Below, in pieces: positions 36,772-44,776 of a stretch of 64,000 bases of DNA (the stretch's first letter is position 1; the number at the start of each line of letters is the position of its first letter). Below the pieces are notes generated by a model. That model did not search any database, was not told the origin of the DNA, and worked only from the letters and a program-made list of their open reading frames with translations. Both the position numbers and the translations under genes were made by a program. The stretch is from Roseobacter sp. (GTDB lineage Bacteria > Pseudomonadota > Alphaproteobacteria > Rhodobacterales > Rhodobacteraceae): NCBI GenBank assembly GCA_002731875.1, contig PCCY01000021.1, positions 1 through 64,000 of the forward strand, in the 5' to 3' direction.

Positions 36772-37467
36772 ATGAAGAAAATCTATGGAAGTGCCGCCGA
36801 GGCATTGGACGGTGTGCTAAAGGACGGCATGCTGATCGCCGCGGGGGGCTTTGGCCTGTGCGGCATCCCGGAATTGCTACTGAGCGCCATTCGTGATGCA
36901 GGCACCAAAGATCTGACCTTTGCGTCGAACAATGCTGGCGTAGATGATTTCGGCATCGGCATCCTGTTGCAAACCAAGCAGGTCAAAAAGATGATCAGCT
37001 CGTATGTTGGTGAGAATAAAGAATTCATGCGCCAATATCTTGGCGGCGAGCTTGAGCTTGAGTTCAACCCTCAGGGCACCCTGGCCGAGCGTATGCGCGC
37101 CGGTGGGGCGGGCATACCGGGATTTTACACGAAGACCGGCGTCGGTACTGTCATTGCCGAGGGTAAAGAGCACAAGGATTTCGACGGCGAGACCTATATT
37201 CTGGAACGCGGTATCGTCGCGGATCTTGCGATTGTCAAAGCGTGGAAAGCTGACGACACCGGCAACCTCGTGTTCCGTAAAACGGCACGCAACTTCAACC
37301 CTCCCGCGGCGATGTGTGGCAAAATATGTATCGCCGAGGTCGAAGAAATCGTGCCACGGGGCTCGTTGGGTGGCGACGCTATCCACCTGCCCGGCATATA
37401 TGTGCACCGTATTATCCAAGGTGAGCATGAAAAACGCATCGAACAGCGTACAGTGAGGACTGCATAA
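36772..37467 (+). CDS. scoA: 3-oxoacid CoA-transferase subunit A
   Basis: 231 aa. The start KKIYGSAAEALDGVLKDGML and GGFGLCGIPELLLSAI match the CoA-transferase family I alpha chain signature (GGFGxxGxP). With ScoB it moves CoA from succinyl-CoA or acetyl-CoA to acetoacetate, in ketone-body or polyhydroxybutyrate breakdown. AAAGGAG lies 7 bases upstream of the ATG. The stop shares a base with the scoB start (TAATG). Confidence 0.93.
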   Translation: MKKIYGSAAEALDGVLKDGMLIAAGGFGLCGIPELLLSAIRDAGTKDLTFASNNAGVDDFGIGILLQTKQVKKMISSYVGENKEFMRQYLGGELELEFNPQGTLAERMRAGGAGIPGFYTKTGVGTVIAEGKEHKDFDGETYILERGIVADLAIVKAWKADDTGNLVFRKTARNFNPPAAMCGKICIAEVEEIVPRGSLGGDAIHLPGIYVHRIIQGEHEKRIEQRTVRTA

Positions 37468-38093
37468 TGGCTTGGGATCGCAATCAAATGGCCGCACGCG
37501 CAGCGCAAGAGCTGCAAGATGGTTGGTATGTTAACCTGGGCATCGGCATTCCCACGCTGGTATCGAACTACATCCCCGACGGGATGGACGTGACGCTGCA
37601 ATCTGAGAACGGCATGCTGGGCATGGGTGCATTCCCAATTGACGGGGAAGAAGACGCCGACCTGATCAACGCCGGCAAGCAAACCATCACCGAACTTGAG
37701 CGTACTTCATACTTTGATAGCGCAATGTCGTTTGGCATGATCCGGGGCGGCAAAATCGCCATGGCGATACTTGGCGCAATGGAGGTCGCGGAAAACGGCG
37801 ATCTGGCCAACTGGATGATTCCGGGAAAGCTTGTCAAAGGCATGGGCGGTGCCATGGATCTGGTGGCGGGTGTAGGCCGCGTCGTGGTCGTGATGGATCA
37901 CACCAGCAAACATGGTGACAGCAAGGTTCTGAAGGAATGTACGTTACCGCTGACCGGCAAGGCCGTGGTTGACCGGATCATCACCAATCTGGGCGTGATG
38001 GACGTGGTCGAAGGCGGGCTTAAAATCGTCGAATGCGCCGAGGGCGTCACCGAGGAAGAGCTTCGTGCCGCGACGGAGGCGACTCTTATCTGA
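37467..38093 (+). CDS. scoB: 3-oxoacid CoA-transferase subunit B
   Basis: 208 aa. The beta-chain motif with the catalytic Glu is LQSENGMLGMG (about residue 48), preceded by NLGIGIPTLV. GGGAMDL-type GMGGAMDLVAGV and the closing CAEGVTEEELRAATEA are typical. It is coupled to scoA and followed by a strong terminator, forming a two-gene operon. Confidence 0.94.
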   Translation: MAWDRNQMAARAAQELQDGWYVNLGIGIPTLVSNYIPDGMDVTLQSENGMLGMGAFPIDGEEDADLINAGKQTITELERTSYFDSAMSFGMIRGGKIAMAILGAMEVAENGDLANWMIPGKLVKGMGGAMDLVAGVGRVVVVMDHTSKHGDSKVLKECTLPLTGKAVVDRIITNLGVMDVVEGGLKIVECAEGVTEEELRAATEATLI

Positions 38094-38119
38094 TCTGATG
38101 CTGCAAAGCCGGATCACAG

Positions 38120-38148
38120 CGGCGCGGCCTCGATGGGCCGCGCCGTTT
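38120..38148 (+). terminator. Intrinsic terminator of scoAB
   Basis: CGGCGCGGCC and GGCCGCGCCG form a perfect 10-bp stem with a TCGATG loop and are followed by TTT. It lies 26 bases after the scoB stop. Confidence 0.85.
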
Positions 38149-38202
38149 GCATTCAAGGTGCGGGCCTTGTACCAACTACCGTGCCTGATCCGGACGGCGA
38201 GC

Positions 38203-39006
38203 TTAGTTCATCGCGACGAAGACGCAGCCGTCTGATATAAGTTCCGGTGGCGTCTGACAAAGCCCTTTGGCAACTTGGAACGCCGCCAATACCTTGGGTA
38301 CATAATCGCGGGTTTCCGCAAAAGGCGGCACACCGGCGTGTTTGCGGACTGTTCCCTCGCCGGCATTATACCCCGCCAGCACCAGTATGGGGTCCCGGTC
38401 GAACTCGCCCATCAACCAATCAAGATACTTCACGCCTCCGGCAATGTTCTGTTGCGCGGCAAAGCTGTCCTTGACCCCAAATCGCGCCGCCGTGTCCGGC
38501 ATCAATTGCATCAACCCTTGGGCACCGGCACCGCTGACCGCATCGGCGCGCCCGGCTGATTCAACGCTGATCACCGCCAGTACCAACGCAGGAGACACTT
38601 GTGTGCCGATGGTTGAACGCAAGATATCAATGCCGTTGGCCCTGGCGATCTCTTGCATCTGCTGCATTCGCGGCGCGGGTACCTTGGTGTTGGCGGTTGC
38701 CAAAGTCGTCATGGCAACTTCAAGCCTTCCAGGTCCGGATTTGTCGACGGCGGGGGATACCCTTTCCCAAAACCAATCGTATTGGCCCGGAGCCAGAGGC
38801 ACGATGGCACCGGATGCGGTGGCTACCACATCTGGCACGGCCATGACCTTCGGTTCGATGAATACATTGATCCGGTTGGTGCTGCCGGGCTGTGGCGGTT
38901 TCACACGTTTCGCCTCGAATGTTGGAAAGGGTTTGGGCGCTTCAGCCCAAAGCACGGACCCTGCCAACGCCCCCGCTACCAGAGAAACGGTGATTAATCG
39001 AAACAT
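38203..39006 (-). CDS. Lytic murein transglycosylase (SLT domain)
   Basis: 267 aa. A signal peptide (MFRLITVSLVAGALAGSVLWA) sends it to the periplasm. The SLT domain lies at about 130-250: the catalytic Glu is in LAVISVESAGRADAVS, followed by GAQGLMQLMPDTAARFG, NIAGGVKYLDWL and LAGYNAGEGTV. It cleaves peptidoglycan with formation of anhydromuramic acid. Next to the tad locus it might open the wall for pilus assembly, but no coupling is seen; it is transcribed away from the pilus genes. Confidence 0.92.
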   Translation of the reverse strand: MFRLITVSLVAGALAGSVLWAEAPKPFPTFEAKRVKPPQPGSTNRINVFIEPKVMAVPDVVATASGAIVPLAPGQYDWFWERVSPAVDKSGPGRLEVAMTTLATANTKVPAPRMQQMQEIARANGIDILRSTIGTQVSPALVLAVISVESAGRADAVSGAGAQGLMQLMPDTAARFGVKDSFAAQQNIAGGVKYLDWLMGEFDRDPILVLAGYNAGEGTVRKHAGVPPFAETRDYVPKVLAAFQVAKGLCQTPPELISDGCVFVAMN

Positions 39007-39372
39007 CGCTGCCTGCTTTTCAGTGTTTTTTTACTGCTCTTGATCGGGAATATCACATGATTCAGCGTAGTCGCCTAGCGAATCCTCAGTCCGATCATGG
39101 CGATTTTGCCTTATTTGCCACGCTTTCGCGGTAAAATATGTAAAAAGTCCGCGCAGAAAGCAGAAATTACCTCATATTTAACAGCACCATACCTGTGACT
39201 GAGCAAAGAAAATTAGCAAAATGTAAAATGTCCAGCTTCCTGCCAAAATCATGCCCCAATCCACAGGCTATATAGCGCCATACCAAGTCGAACAGGCGTT
39301 TAGTGAGAGTACAGCGTCAGACGTAAGACCCGGTTGACCAGAAACACTTCATGATCCTTGGAGGGACATACC
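39007..39372. other. Divergent intergenic region before the tad locus
   Basis: 366 bp, clearly AT-richer than its surroundings, between the transglycosylase gene (minus) and flp1 (plus). It should hold the promoters of both. No protein-like frame is seen. No full CtrA-type TTAA-N7-TTAA site was found by eye, and no convincing -35/-10 pair stands out. The last part carries GGAGG, the flp1 ribosome-binding site. Confidence 0.5.
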
Positions 39373-39552
39373 ATGATTAACTTTATCAAAAACTTCAGCA
39401 AAGATGAATCCGGTGCTGTGACAGTTGACTGGGTTGTTTTGACTGCCGCCGTAGTTGGCCTGGCCGTTGCTGCATACAGCTCGATCGAAACTGGCGCAAA
39501 AAGCCTGACCAGCGACACGGCGACCTACATGACAGGCAAAAAGCCTACATAA
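39373..39552 (+). CDS. Flp/Fap-type pilin, first copy
   Basis: 59 aa. A short basic leader (MINFIKNFSKDESG) precedes AVTVDWVVLTAAVVGLAVAAYSS, a hydrophobic helix of the type IVb pilin kind. The predicted prepilin peptidase site is G/AVTVDW, where Asp-Trp stands in for the usual Glu-Tyr at +5/+6. After cleavage it would polymerise into the Flp pilus. GGAGG lies 8 bases upstream of the ATG at 39373. It heads the tad locus and is followed by a hairpin. Confidence 0.88.
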   Translation: MINFIKNFSKDESGAVTVDWVVLTAAVVGLAVAAYSSIETGAKSLTSDTATYMTGKKPT

Positions 39553-39580
39553 TAGCTTTCGGCTATTCATCTGAAAATTA

Positions 39581-39613
39581 TTGGCCGCATTCTGCACGAC
39601 AGGGTGCGGCCAA
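39581..39613 (+). terminator. Hairpin between the two pilin genes
   Basis: TTGGCCGCA and TGCGGCCAA make a perfect 9-bp stem around a 15-base loop, followed by ATTTAATT. It may be a partial terminator or an mRNA-stabilising stem that lets flp1 be made in excess over the downstream genes. Confidence 0.55.
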
Positions 39614-39649
39614 ATTTAATTCACCCGAGCAACACCAAGGTCAGTTTAT

Positions 39650-39823
39650 ATGTTTTTACATTTGAAAAAACTATGGCGTCGAGAAGAAGGTGCCGTGACC
39701 GTTGACTGGGTTGTTCTTTCGGCGGCTATCGTTCTATTGGCTGCATTGATCGTCTCAAGCATGACGACAGGTACGGTTGATCTAGCTGACAGCCTGATGA
39801 AGAAAAACCCCGGCACCTATTGA
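39650..39823 (+). CDS. Flp/Fap-type pilin-like protein, second copy
   Basis: 57 aa, ATG at 39650 and TGA at 39821-39823. It reads MFLHLKKLWRREEG followed by AVTVDWVVLSAAIVLLAALI, the same G/AVTVDW cleavage region and helix as the first pilin, but with a more basic leader and a different C-terminus (SSMTTGTVDLADSLMKKNPGTY). It could be a second major pilin or a minor pilin. There is no strong Shine-Dalgarno (AAGGTCAG lies upstream). Its small size makes it easy to miss. Confidence 0.83.
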   Translation: MFLHLKKLWRREEGAVTVDWVVLSAAIVLLAALIVSSMTTGTVDLADSLMKKNPGTY

Positions 39824-40037
39824 TAATCGCGTTACGAAAGTTTGCAGCGGCTTGGCGACCGACCGCATCGCGTAACTACATTATGCCACACAACGCTTCC
39901 CGTCTTTGCAGCCTGACAAAGCTCCACTGCATTTTATAGCCCGGAACGCTCCTTAGTCTGAACACAATCATCGTCTAAACCAAGGTTAAGAATTTAGTCG
40001 GAAGTGGCCCGGCATCATATCAAAAGAGGTAAGTAAC

Positions 40038-40901
40038 ATGCGGATGGTATTTGGACTGGTCCTGTTGGCAGGTATCGCCTTGGCGGGCGGTGCTGTCTAT
40101 CTGGCAAAAGATCGTATCGGTGAATATCAGATGGCCAACGCCCGGGCGCAGGCCGCACTTGCGCAGATTGTCCCGACGGTAGATGTATTCGTTGCGGTTG
40201 AACCATTGAAATATGGCCAACAACTGCGCCGCGAGGATGTTCGCCAGGTAGCTTGGCCCGAAAACGCGATCCCCGAAGGTTCCTTTACCGACGAGGCTGA
40301 ACTATTCCCTGAAAATAACGACCAACTGCGCGTGGTTCTGCGTGCGATCGAAAAAGACGAAGCTATCATGCTCGTCAAGGTGACTGAGCCGGGTGAAGAC
40401 ACCGGCCTCACATCGCGGCTGGAGCGCGGAACCCGTGCGTTTACCATCAAAGTTGACGTATCCAGCGGCGTTTCGGGCTTTTTGCGCCCCGGAGACCGTG
40501 TGGACATTTATTGGACAGGGCGCGTCGACTTGGGTGACGGCATTCAACGTGGTTCTGGCGATGTGACCAAGCTGATCGAAGCAGGCATCAAGCTGATTGC
40601 AATTGACCAAAGCGCAGGTGGCGAACGCAGTGAGGCAGCTATCGCCCAGACTGTAACGGTCGCGGTGAAACCCAATCAGGTTGCCGCCCTCGCTCAAGCT
40701 CAATCCACTGGTAAGCTGGCACTTTCATTGGTCGGTGCCGAAGATGACACGATAGCATCTGGCATCGAAGTCGACCAACGCTCTTTGTTGGGTATCTCGA
40801 ACGAGACCGTCAAGGTGGAAGTCGCCAAGGAAAAGGTGTGCACGATCCGCACACGTCGGGGTGCCGAAGTCGTCGCAATTCCGATCCCCTGCACCAATTA
40901 A
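40038..40901 (+). CDS. cpaB: Flp pilus assembly protein CpaB/RcpC
   Basis: 287 aa. An N-terminal membrane anchor (VFGLVLLAGIALAGGAVYLA) precedes an SAF-like domain (about 45-115, VDVFVAVEPLKYGQQLRREDVR) and the RcpC/CpaB domain with SGVSGFLRPGDRVDIYWTG. CpaB is periplasmic and works with the secretin. GAGGTAAG precedes the ATG. The 214-bp gap after flp2 holds no gene and may contain another promoter. Confidence 0.93.
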   Translation: MRMVFGLVLLAGIALAGGAVYLAKDRIGEYQMANARAQAALAQIVPTVDVFVAVEPLKYGQQLRREDVRQVAWPENAIPEGSFTDEAELFPENNDQLRVVLRAIEKDEAIMLVKVTEPGEDTGLTSRLERGTRAFTIKVDVSSGVSGFLRPGDRVDIYWTGRVDLGDGIQRGSGDVTKLIEAGIKLIAIDQSAGGERSEAAIAQTVTVAVKPNQVAALAQAQSTGKLALSLVGAEDDTIASGIEVDQRSLLGISNETVKVEVAKEKVCTIRTRRGAEVVAIPIPCTN

Positions 40902-40922
40902 TATCGTACTCGGGATGATTTG

Positions 40923-40957
40923 GATACACCGTGCTTCGACTGCGCGGTGTATCATAT
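40923..40957 (+). terminator. Terminator-like hairpin between cpaB and cpaC
   Basis: GATACACCG and CGGTGTATC form a perfect 9-bp stem with a 13-base loop, followed by ATATTTT. It lies 21 bases past the cpaB stop. The remaining 150 bases to cpaC show no other feature. Confidence 0.6.
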
Positions 40958-41101
40958 TTTACGACCTATGTTGCTGATAGTCCACATACCCGCCGCGGCA
41001 CATCTCATTGATTCTTGCAAAAAAAACAAAATCAAAGCACAGTGTACCAAATGACGGGCGCAAAGACCCAATCCAGAGGCGTGATCACAAAGGCAGGTCA
41101 C

Positions 41102-42541
41102 ATGAAAATTGACGATCTCATCAAGGCAGCTCTTTTCGGGCTGACGATATGTGCGATGCCGTTAGCCATGGCGGCACCGAGCGCGGTTGCGGCCGAAACG
41201 CTGCGCGTGGTCAAACGTGGTACCAGCCGCTCCCTGGACGTGCCGATGAATCGCGCGGTAGTCGTTGAAAGCGACATCCCCTTCGCAGAGTTGAGCATTG
41301 CAAACCCCGGTATCGCAGACATTTCGTCACTTTCGGATCGCACGATCTATGTATTGGGTAAATCACCCGGCCTTACGACGTTGACGCTTTTGGATGCTGC
41401 GGGACAGTTGATCACAAACGTCGATGTACGCGTCGCTGCCGACATTTCCGAATTCAAGGAACGGTTAAGACAGATATTGCCAGGCGAACGAATCGAAGTC
41501 CGCACAGCCAATGACGGTATCGTGCTGTCCGGCATCGTATCCTCCACGCAGCGATTACAGCGCGCTTTGGACCTGGCCGAACGTTACGCCCCCGAACGGG
41601 TTTCCAATTTGATGAGCGTGGGTGGCATTCAACAGGTGATGTTGAAAGTCCGGTTTGCCGAAATGAAGAGATCGGTTTCGAAGTCGCTCAGCGCATCTTT
41701 GGCGTTGAACGGTCTTTTGGGAAGCGACGTCGCCTTGAACGGTGGGACCAATAGCACGAACACCGCCGGCGCAATTACCAATTCGTTGTCAGGCTCGACC
41801 CCTTCCGCCAACTCCAATGCAGGCGCAATTCTGTTTGGCTTCAACGCCGGGTCCACCCAGGTGGGGCTTCTGCTTGAAGCACTTGAGCAAAAAGGGGCCG
41901 TGAGGTTTTTGGCAGAACCAAACCTTGTCGCGCTGTCGGGGCAAGAGGCCAAATTTCTTGCAGGCGGCGAATACCCGGTTCCTGTCTCGCAGTTGGGCGA
42001 CAGGATTTCGGTCGAATATAAACCGTTCGGCGTCGAGATGAGCTTTATCCCCCGTGTTGTGGATAAGGACCTTATCAACCTCGAACTCAAAGCGGCGGTC
42101 TCAGCGATTGACCCCACCAATAGCGTATCGCTTGGCAATGGTTTTGACATCTCGGCGTTTACGCGCCGCGAGACGTCTACAACCGTTGAAATGCGGGACG
42201 GAGAAAGCTTTGCGATCGCGGGTCTGTTGACCGACGACTTTACCGATAGCTCCAAGCAGTTGCCTTGGATCGGAGATGTGCCGGTTTTGGGTGCATTGTT
42301 CCGCAGTGCAAATTACCAGCGCAGTCAAACGGAACTGGTCATTATCATCACGGCGCATCTGGTCAGCCCTACCCGGGGCGAAGCCTTGGCACTGCCGACC
42401 GATCGCATCCGCCCCCCTACCGAAAAACAGCTGTTCTTGTCAGGTCAAACCGCCAGTGGGGGCAAAACTCCGACCCGGGGTGCTGCCGGAGAAGTAGCCA
42501 AGCAAGATTTCAGCGGCTCATATGGCTATGTATTGGATTGA
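41102..42541 (+). CDS. cpaC: Flp pilus secretin CpaC/RcpA
   Basis: 479 aa. A signal peptide (DDLIKAALFGLTICAMPLAMA) is followed by the pilus-formation N-terminal domain (about 35-105) with LTTLTLLD, a BON-like segment, and the secretin domain from about 180, with VRFLAEPNLVALSGQEAKFLAGGEYPVP split across it and VPVLGALFRS near the end. It forms the outer-membrane channel. ATG at 41102 is chosen because it gives a good signal peptide; 41051 or 41015 would add residues before it. Confidence 0.93.
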   Translation: MKIDDLIKAALFGLTICAMPLAMAAPSAVAAETLRVVKRGTSRSLDVPMNRAVVVESDIPFAELSIANPGIADISSLSDRTIYVLGKSPGLTTLTLLDAAGQLITNVDVRVAADISEFKERLRQILPGERIEVRTANDGIVLSGIVSSTQRLQRALDLAERYAPERVSNLMSVGGIQQVMLKVRFAEMKRSVSKSLSASLALNGLLGSDVALNGGTNSTNTAGAITNSLSGSTPSANSNAGAILFGFNAGSTQVGLLLEALEQKGAVRFLAEPNLVALSGQEAKFLAGGEYPVPVSQLGDRISVEYKPFGVEMSFIPRVVDKDLINLELKAAVSAIDPTNSVSLGNGFDISAFTRRETSTTVEMRDGESFAIAGLLTDDFTDSSKQLPWIGDVPVLGALFRSANYQRSQTELVIIITAHLVSPTRGEALALPTDRIRPPTEKQLFLSGQTASGGKTPTRGAAGEVAKQDFSGSYGYVLD

Positions 42542-42544
42542 TCG

Positions 42545-43228
42545 ATGACGAAAAGGATCATTTCAAAAATCGGTTTGATAAACGGCTTCACAGCGCTGGC
42601 CATGGTCGCCGCGTGCGGCACAAGCTCCGATCCGGTTTACACGCAGTTTTACCGCGAAGCAGGTTCGCTTACAGATCTGGGCACCTTTGGCGATGCGACC
42701 TTGAACAACCGCTTGGTAATGACGGGTGAACGCCAATATACTTTTGACTTGGCAAACCGCTTTGCGGGTGAAGTCCAGTCAACCGTGACTTTTGCCTTTA
42801 ATTCTGCACAGCTAGACAGCACCGCCCAGGCAGTTCTGCGGCATCAGGCCGGGTGGATCAGGCAATTCCCCGAGGTTCGGTTTCGCGTCTACGGGCACAC
42901 CGACGCGGTCGGATCAAACCAGTACAACAAGGAACTGGGCCTGCGCCGCGCCTATGCGGTGGTTGCCTTCCTGTCTACCCAGGGGATCAGCCGCAGCCGA
43001 CTTGAGGCTGTCGTATCCTTTGGGGAAACCCAGCCTCTTATCGTGACGCAGGGTCGCGAGCGCGCCAACCGGCGCACGGTTACCGAAGTAAGCGGGTTTG
43101 TCGGGCGGCACCCCACTGTCTTGGACGGCAAATATGCGCAAATCATATATCGTGATTACGTGGCCAGCGCGGTGCCACCCACCCAACTGACCAGCGGTGC
43201 TACGGGCACTCCGACCACTTCGGAATAA
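42545..43228 (+). CDS. OmpA-family lipoprotein of the tad locus
   Basis: 227 aa. A lipobox AMVAAC puts the lipidated Cys at residue 24. The OmpA/MotB-like peptidoglycan-binding domain (about 80-185) has VTFAFNSAQLDSTAQAVL, VYGHTDAVGSNQYNKELGLRRA and RERANRRTVTEV. It takes the place held by CpaD in Caulobacter and probably anchors the secretin complex to the wall. It starts 3 bases after the cpaC stop and is followed by a strong terminator. Confidence 0.9.
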   Translation: MTKRIISKIGLINGFTALAMVAACGTSSDPVYTQFYREAGSLTDLGTFGDATLNNRLVMTGERQYTFDLANRFAGEVQSTVTFAFNSAQLDSTAQAVLRHQAGWIRQFPEVRFRVYGHTDAVGSNQYNKELGLRRAYAVVAFLSTQGISRSRLEAVVSFGETQPLIVTQGRERANRRTVTEVSGFVGRHPTVLDGKYAQIIYRDYVASAVPPTQLTSGATGTPTTSE

Positions 43229-43250
43229 TTTTAAAGATACAAAAACCGGG

Positions 43251-43282
43251 ATCAGGGCGCATAAAAAGCGTCCTGATTTTTT
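43251..43282 (+). terminator. Intrinsic terminator in the middle of the tad locus
   Basis: ATCAGGGCGC and GCGTCCTGAT pair over 10 bp (one G-U) around ATAAAAA and run into a six-T tail. It is 22 bases after the OmpA-lipoprotein gene, so cpaE and later genes probably have their own promoter in the 216 bp that follow. Confidence 0.85.
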
Positions 43283-43498
43283 GGTTTTCAATCAACCTCA
43301 GACGCTTTGATCGTTTCAAAAAACCAAACAATAGAAACTTTTTAGCCCCAATCTTGCCCAAGTTAGCTGGGATATTCACTGCAATAGGACAATTGCGTTC
43401 GGCCAAAACGGCTGGAAGCCTGGACCGCAGAGAATGACCAGTGAGCGATAATCGCCGCTGATCTTTGCTAAGTCCGAATAGTAAAGAAAGGTTGAGCT

Positions 43499-44737
43499 AT
43501 GAGTAACAGTGCACCACAGGTTGACGCATCTCCGATTGTCGCCTGTACCGTCAGCCGGGATGTCCAGAATTTCGATCTTCTTATCGAAGATATGGAGGGC
43601 GCACTTGGTGAAAGCTGGGGCGATCTTGGTTTTGCGGAAAGCCTGGCGTTTTTCGGGCAGCCCGAAGCCCGATCGCTGGAGCTTATTGCCCTGGCTCTGG
43701 ATGCGGAAGATGAAGAAAACCTGGTGATGATGGGCGAGATCATTACCCAAGCCAAATCGCGCAAGATCAAGGTGATCCTCATCGCCGAAGACATGAGCCC
43801 GGCAGCGCTGCATTCATTATTGAGACAGGGTGCAGACGAGTTCATCCCCTACCCGCTTCCCGAAGGAGAGCTGTCCGCAGCAATAGAACGGCTTCGTGCT
43901 GATCCGCAGCAAGGCCCGGAACCTGCAACCAATGCCCCCAAGCTCAAGGCCGGTACCGATAAGGACGGGGCCTTGATTGTCGTGCACGGTCTGGCGGGCG
44001 GCACGGGCGCGACCACCTTGGCGGTCAACCTGGCGTGGGAACTGGCGACATCAAACAAGAAAGCTTCGCCAAAGGTCTGCCTTCTGGACCTCGACCTGCA
44101 ATTCGGGACTGTAGCCACCTTTTTGGATCTGCCGCGTCGCGAAGTTGTCTATGAAATGCTCAGCGACACCGAATCGATGGACGACGAGAGCTTTGGCCAA
44201 GCGTTGCAGACTTATGAAAACACGTTGCAGGTGCTAACCGCCCCGGTCGAGATATTGCCGCTGGACCTGATCACGTCAGAAGACGTGAACCGGGTGTTGG
44301 AGATTGCCCGCAGGCAGTTCGATTATGTGATCGTGGATATGCCATCAACGCTGGTGCAGTGGTCGGAAGCCGTGCTGAACAGTGCACATATCTATTTCGC
44401 CATGCTCGAACTTGATATGCGCTGTGCCCAGAATGCCCTGCGCTTCAAGCGCGCTCTGCAATCAGAAGACCTGCCTGTCGAAAAGCTACGGTATGTCATG
44501 AACCGCGCGCCCAAGTTCACTGATCTGAACGCCAAAAGCCGGGTCAAACGTATGGCTGAAAGTCTCGGTATCTCTATTGACGTGCAGCTCCCAGATGGCG
44601 GCAAGCAAATTACCCAGGCCAATGACCACGGCATGCCGCTTTCGGCATCGGCAGGCAAAAACCCCTTGCGTCGCGAAATCTCTAAACTCGCCGCGTCCAT
44701 TCTAGATTTGACGGCCGACGAGGCCAAAGCAGCGTAA
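43499..44737 (+). CDS. cpaE: Pilus localisation ATPase-like protein CpaE/TadZ
   Basis: 412 aa. Residues 1-140 form a receiver-like domain (KVILIAEDMSPAALHSLLRQGAD), and from about 155 a MinD/ParA-like domain follows with VVHGLAGGTGATTLAVNLA, LLDLDLQFGTVATFLDLP and VIVDMPSTL. The deviant Walker A lacks the second lysine: GGTGATT instead of GGxGKT, as in atypical TadZ proteins. TadZ marks the pole for pilus assembly. AAAGG lies 9 bases before the ATG. It is the first gene after the mid-locus terminator. Confidence 0.92.
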   Translation: MSNSAPQVDASPIVACTVSRDVQNFDLLIEDMEGALGESWGDLGFAESLAFFGQPEARSLELIALALDAEDEENLVMMGEIITQAKSRKIKVILIAEDMSPAALHSLLRQGADEFIPYPLPEGELSAAIERLRADPQQGPEPATNAPKLKAGTDKDGALIVVHGLAGGTGATTLAVNLAWELATSNKKASPKVCLLDLDLQFGTVATFLDLPRREVVYEMLSDTESMDDESFGQALQTYENTLQVLTAPVEILPLDLITSEDVNRVLEIARRQFDYVIVDMPSTLVQWSEAVLNSAHIYFAMLELDMRCAQNALRFKRALQSEDLPVEKLRYVMNRAPKFTDLNAKSRVKRMAESLGISIDVQLPDGGKQITQANDHGMPLSASAGKNPLRREISKLAASILDLTADEAKAA

Positions 44738-44776
44738 CTACGTTTCAGGCAAAGTTGCTCCAGAAAGAGTGAACAG

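Noticed and set aside
39007..39372. CtrA-binding sites before the tad locus
   Set aside because: Tad genes are CtrA-controlled in some relatives, but no TTAA-N7-TTAA site could be found by reading this region.
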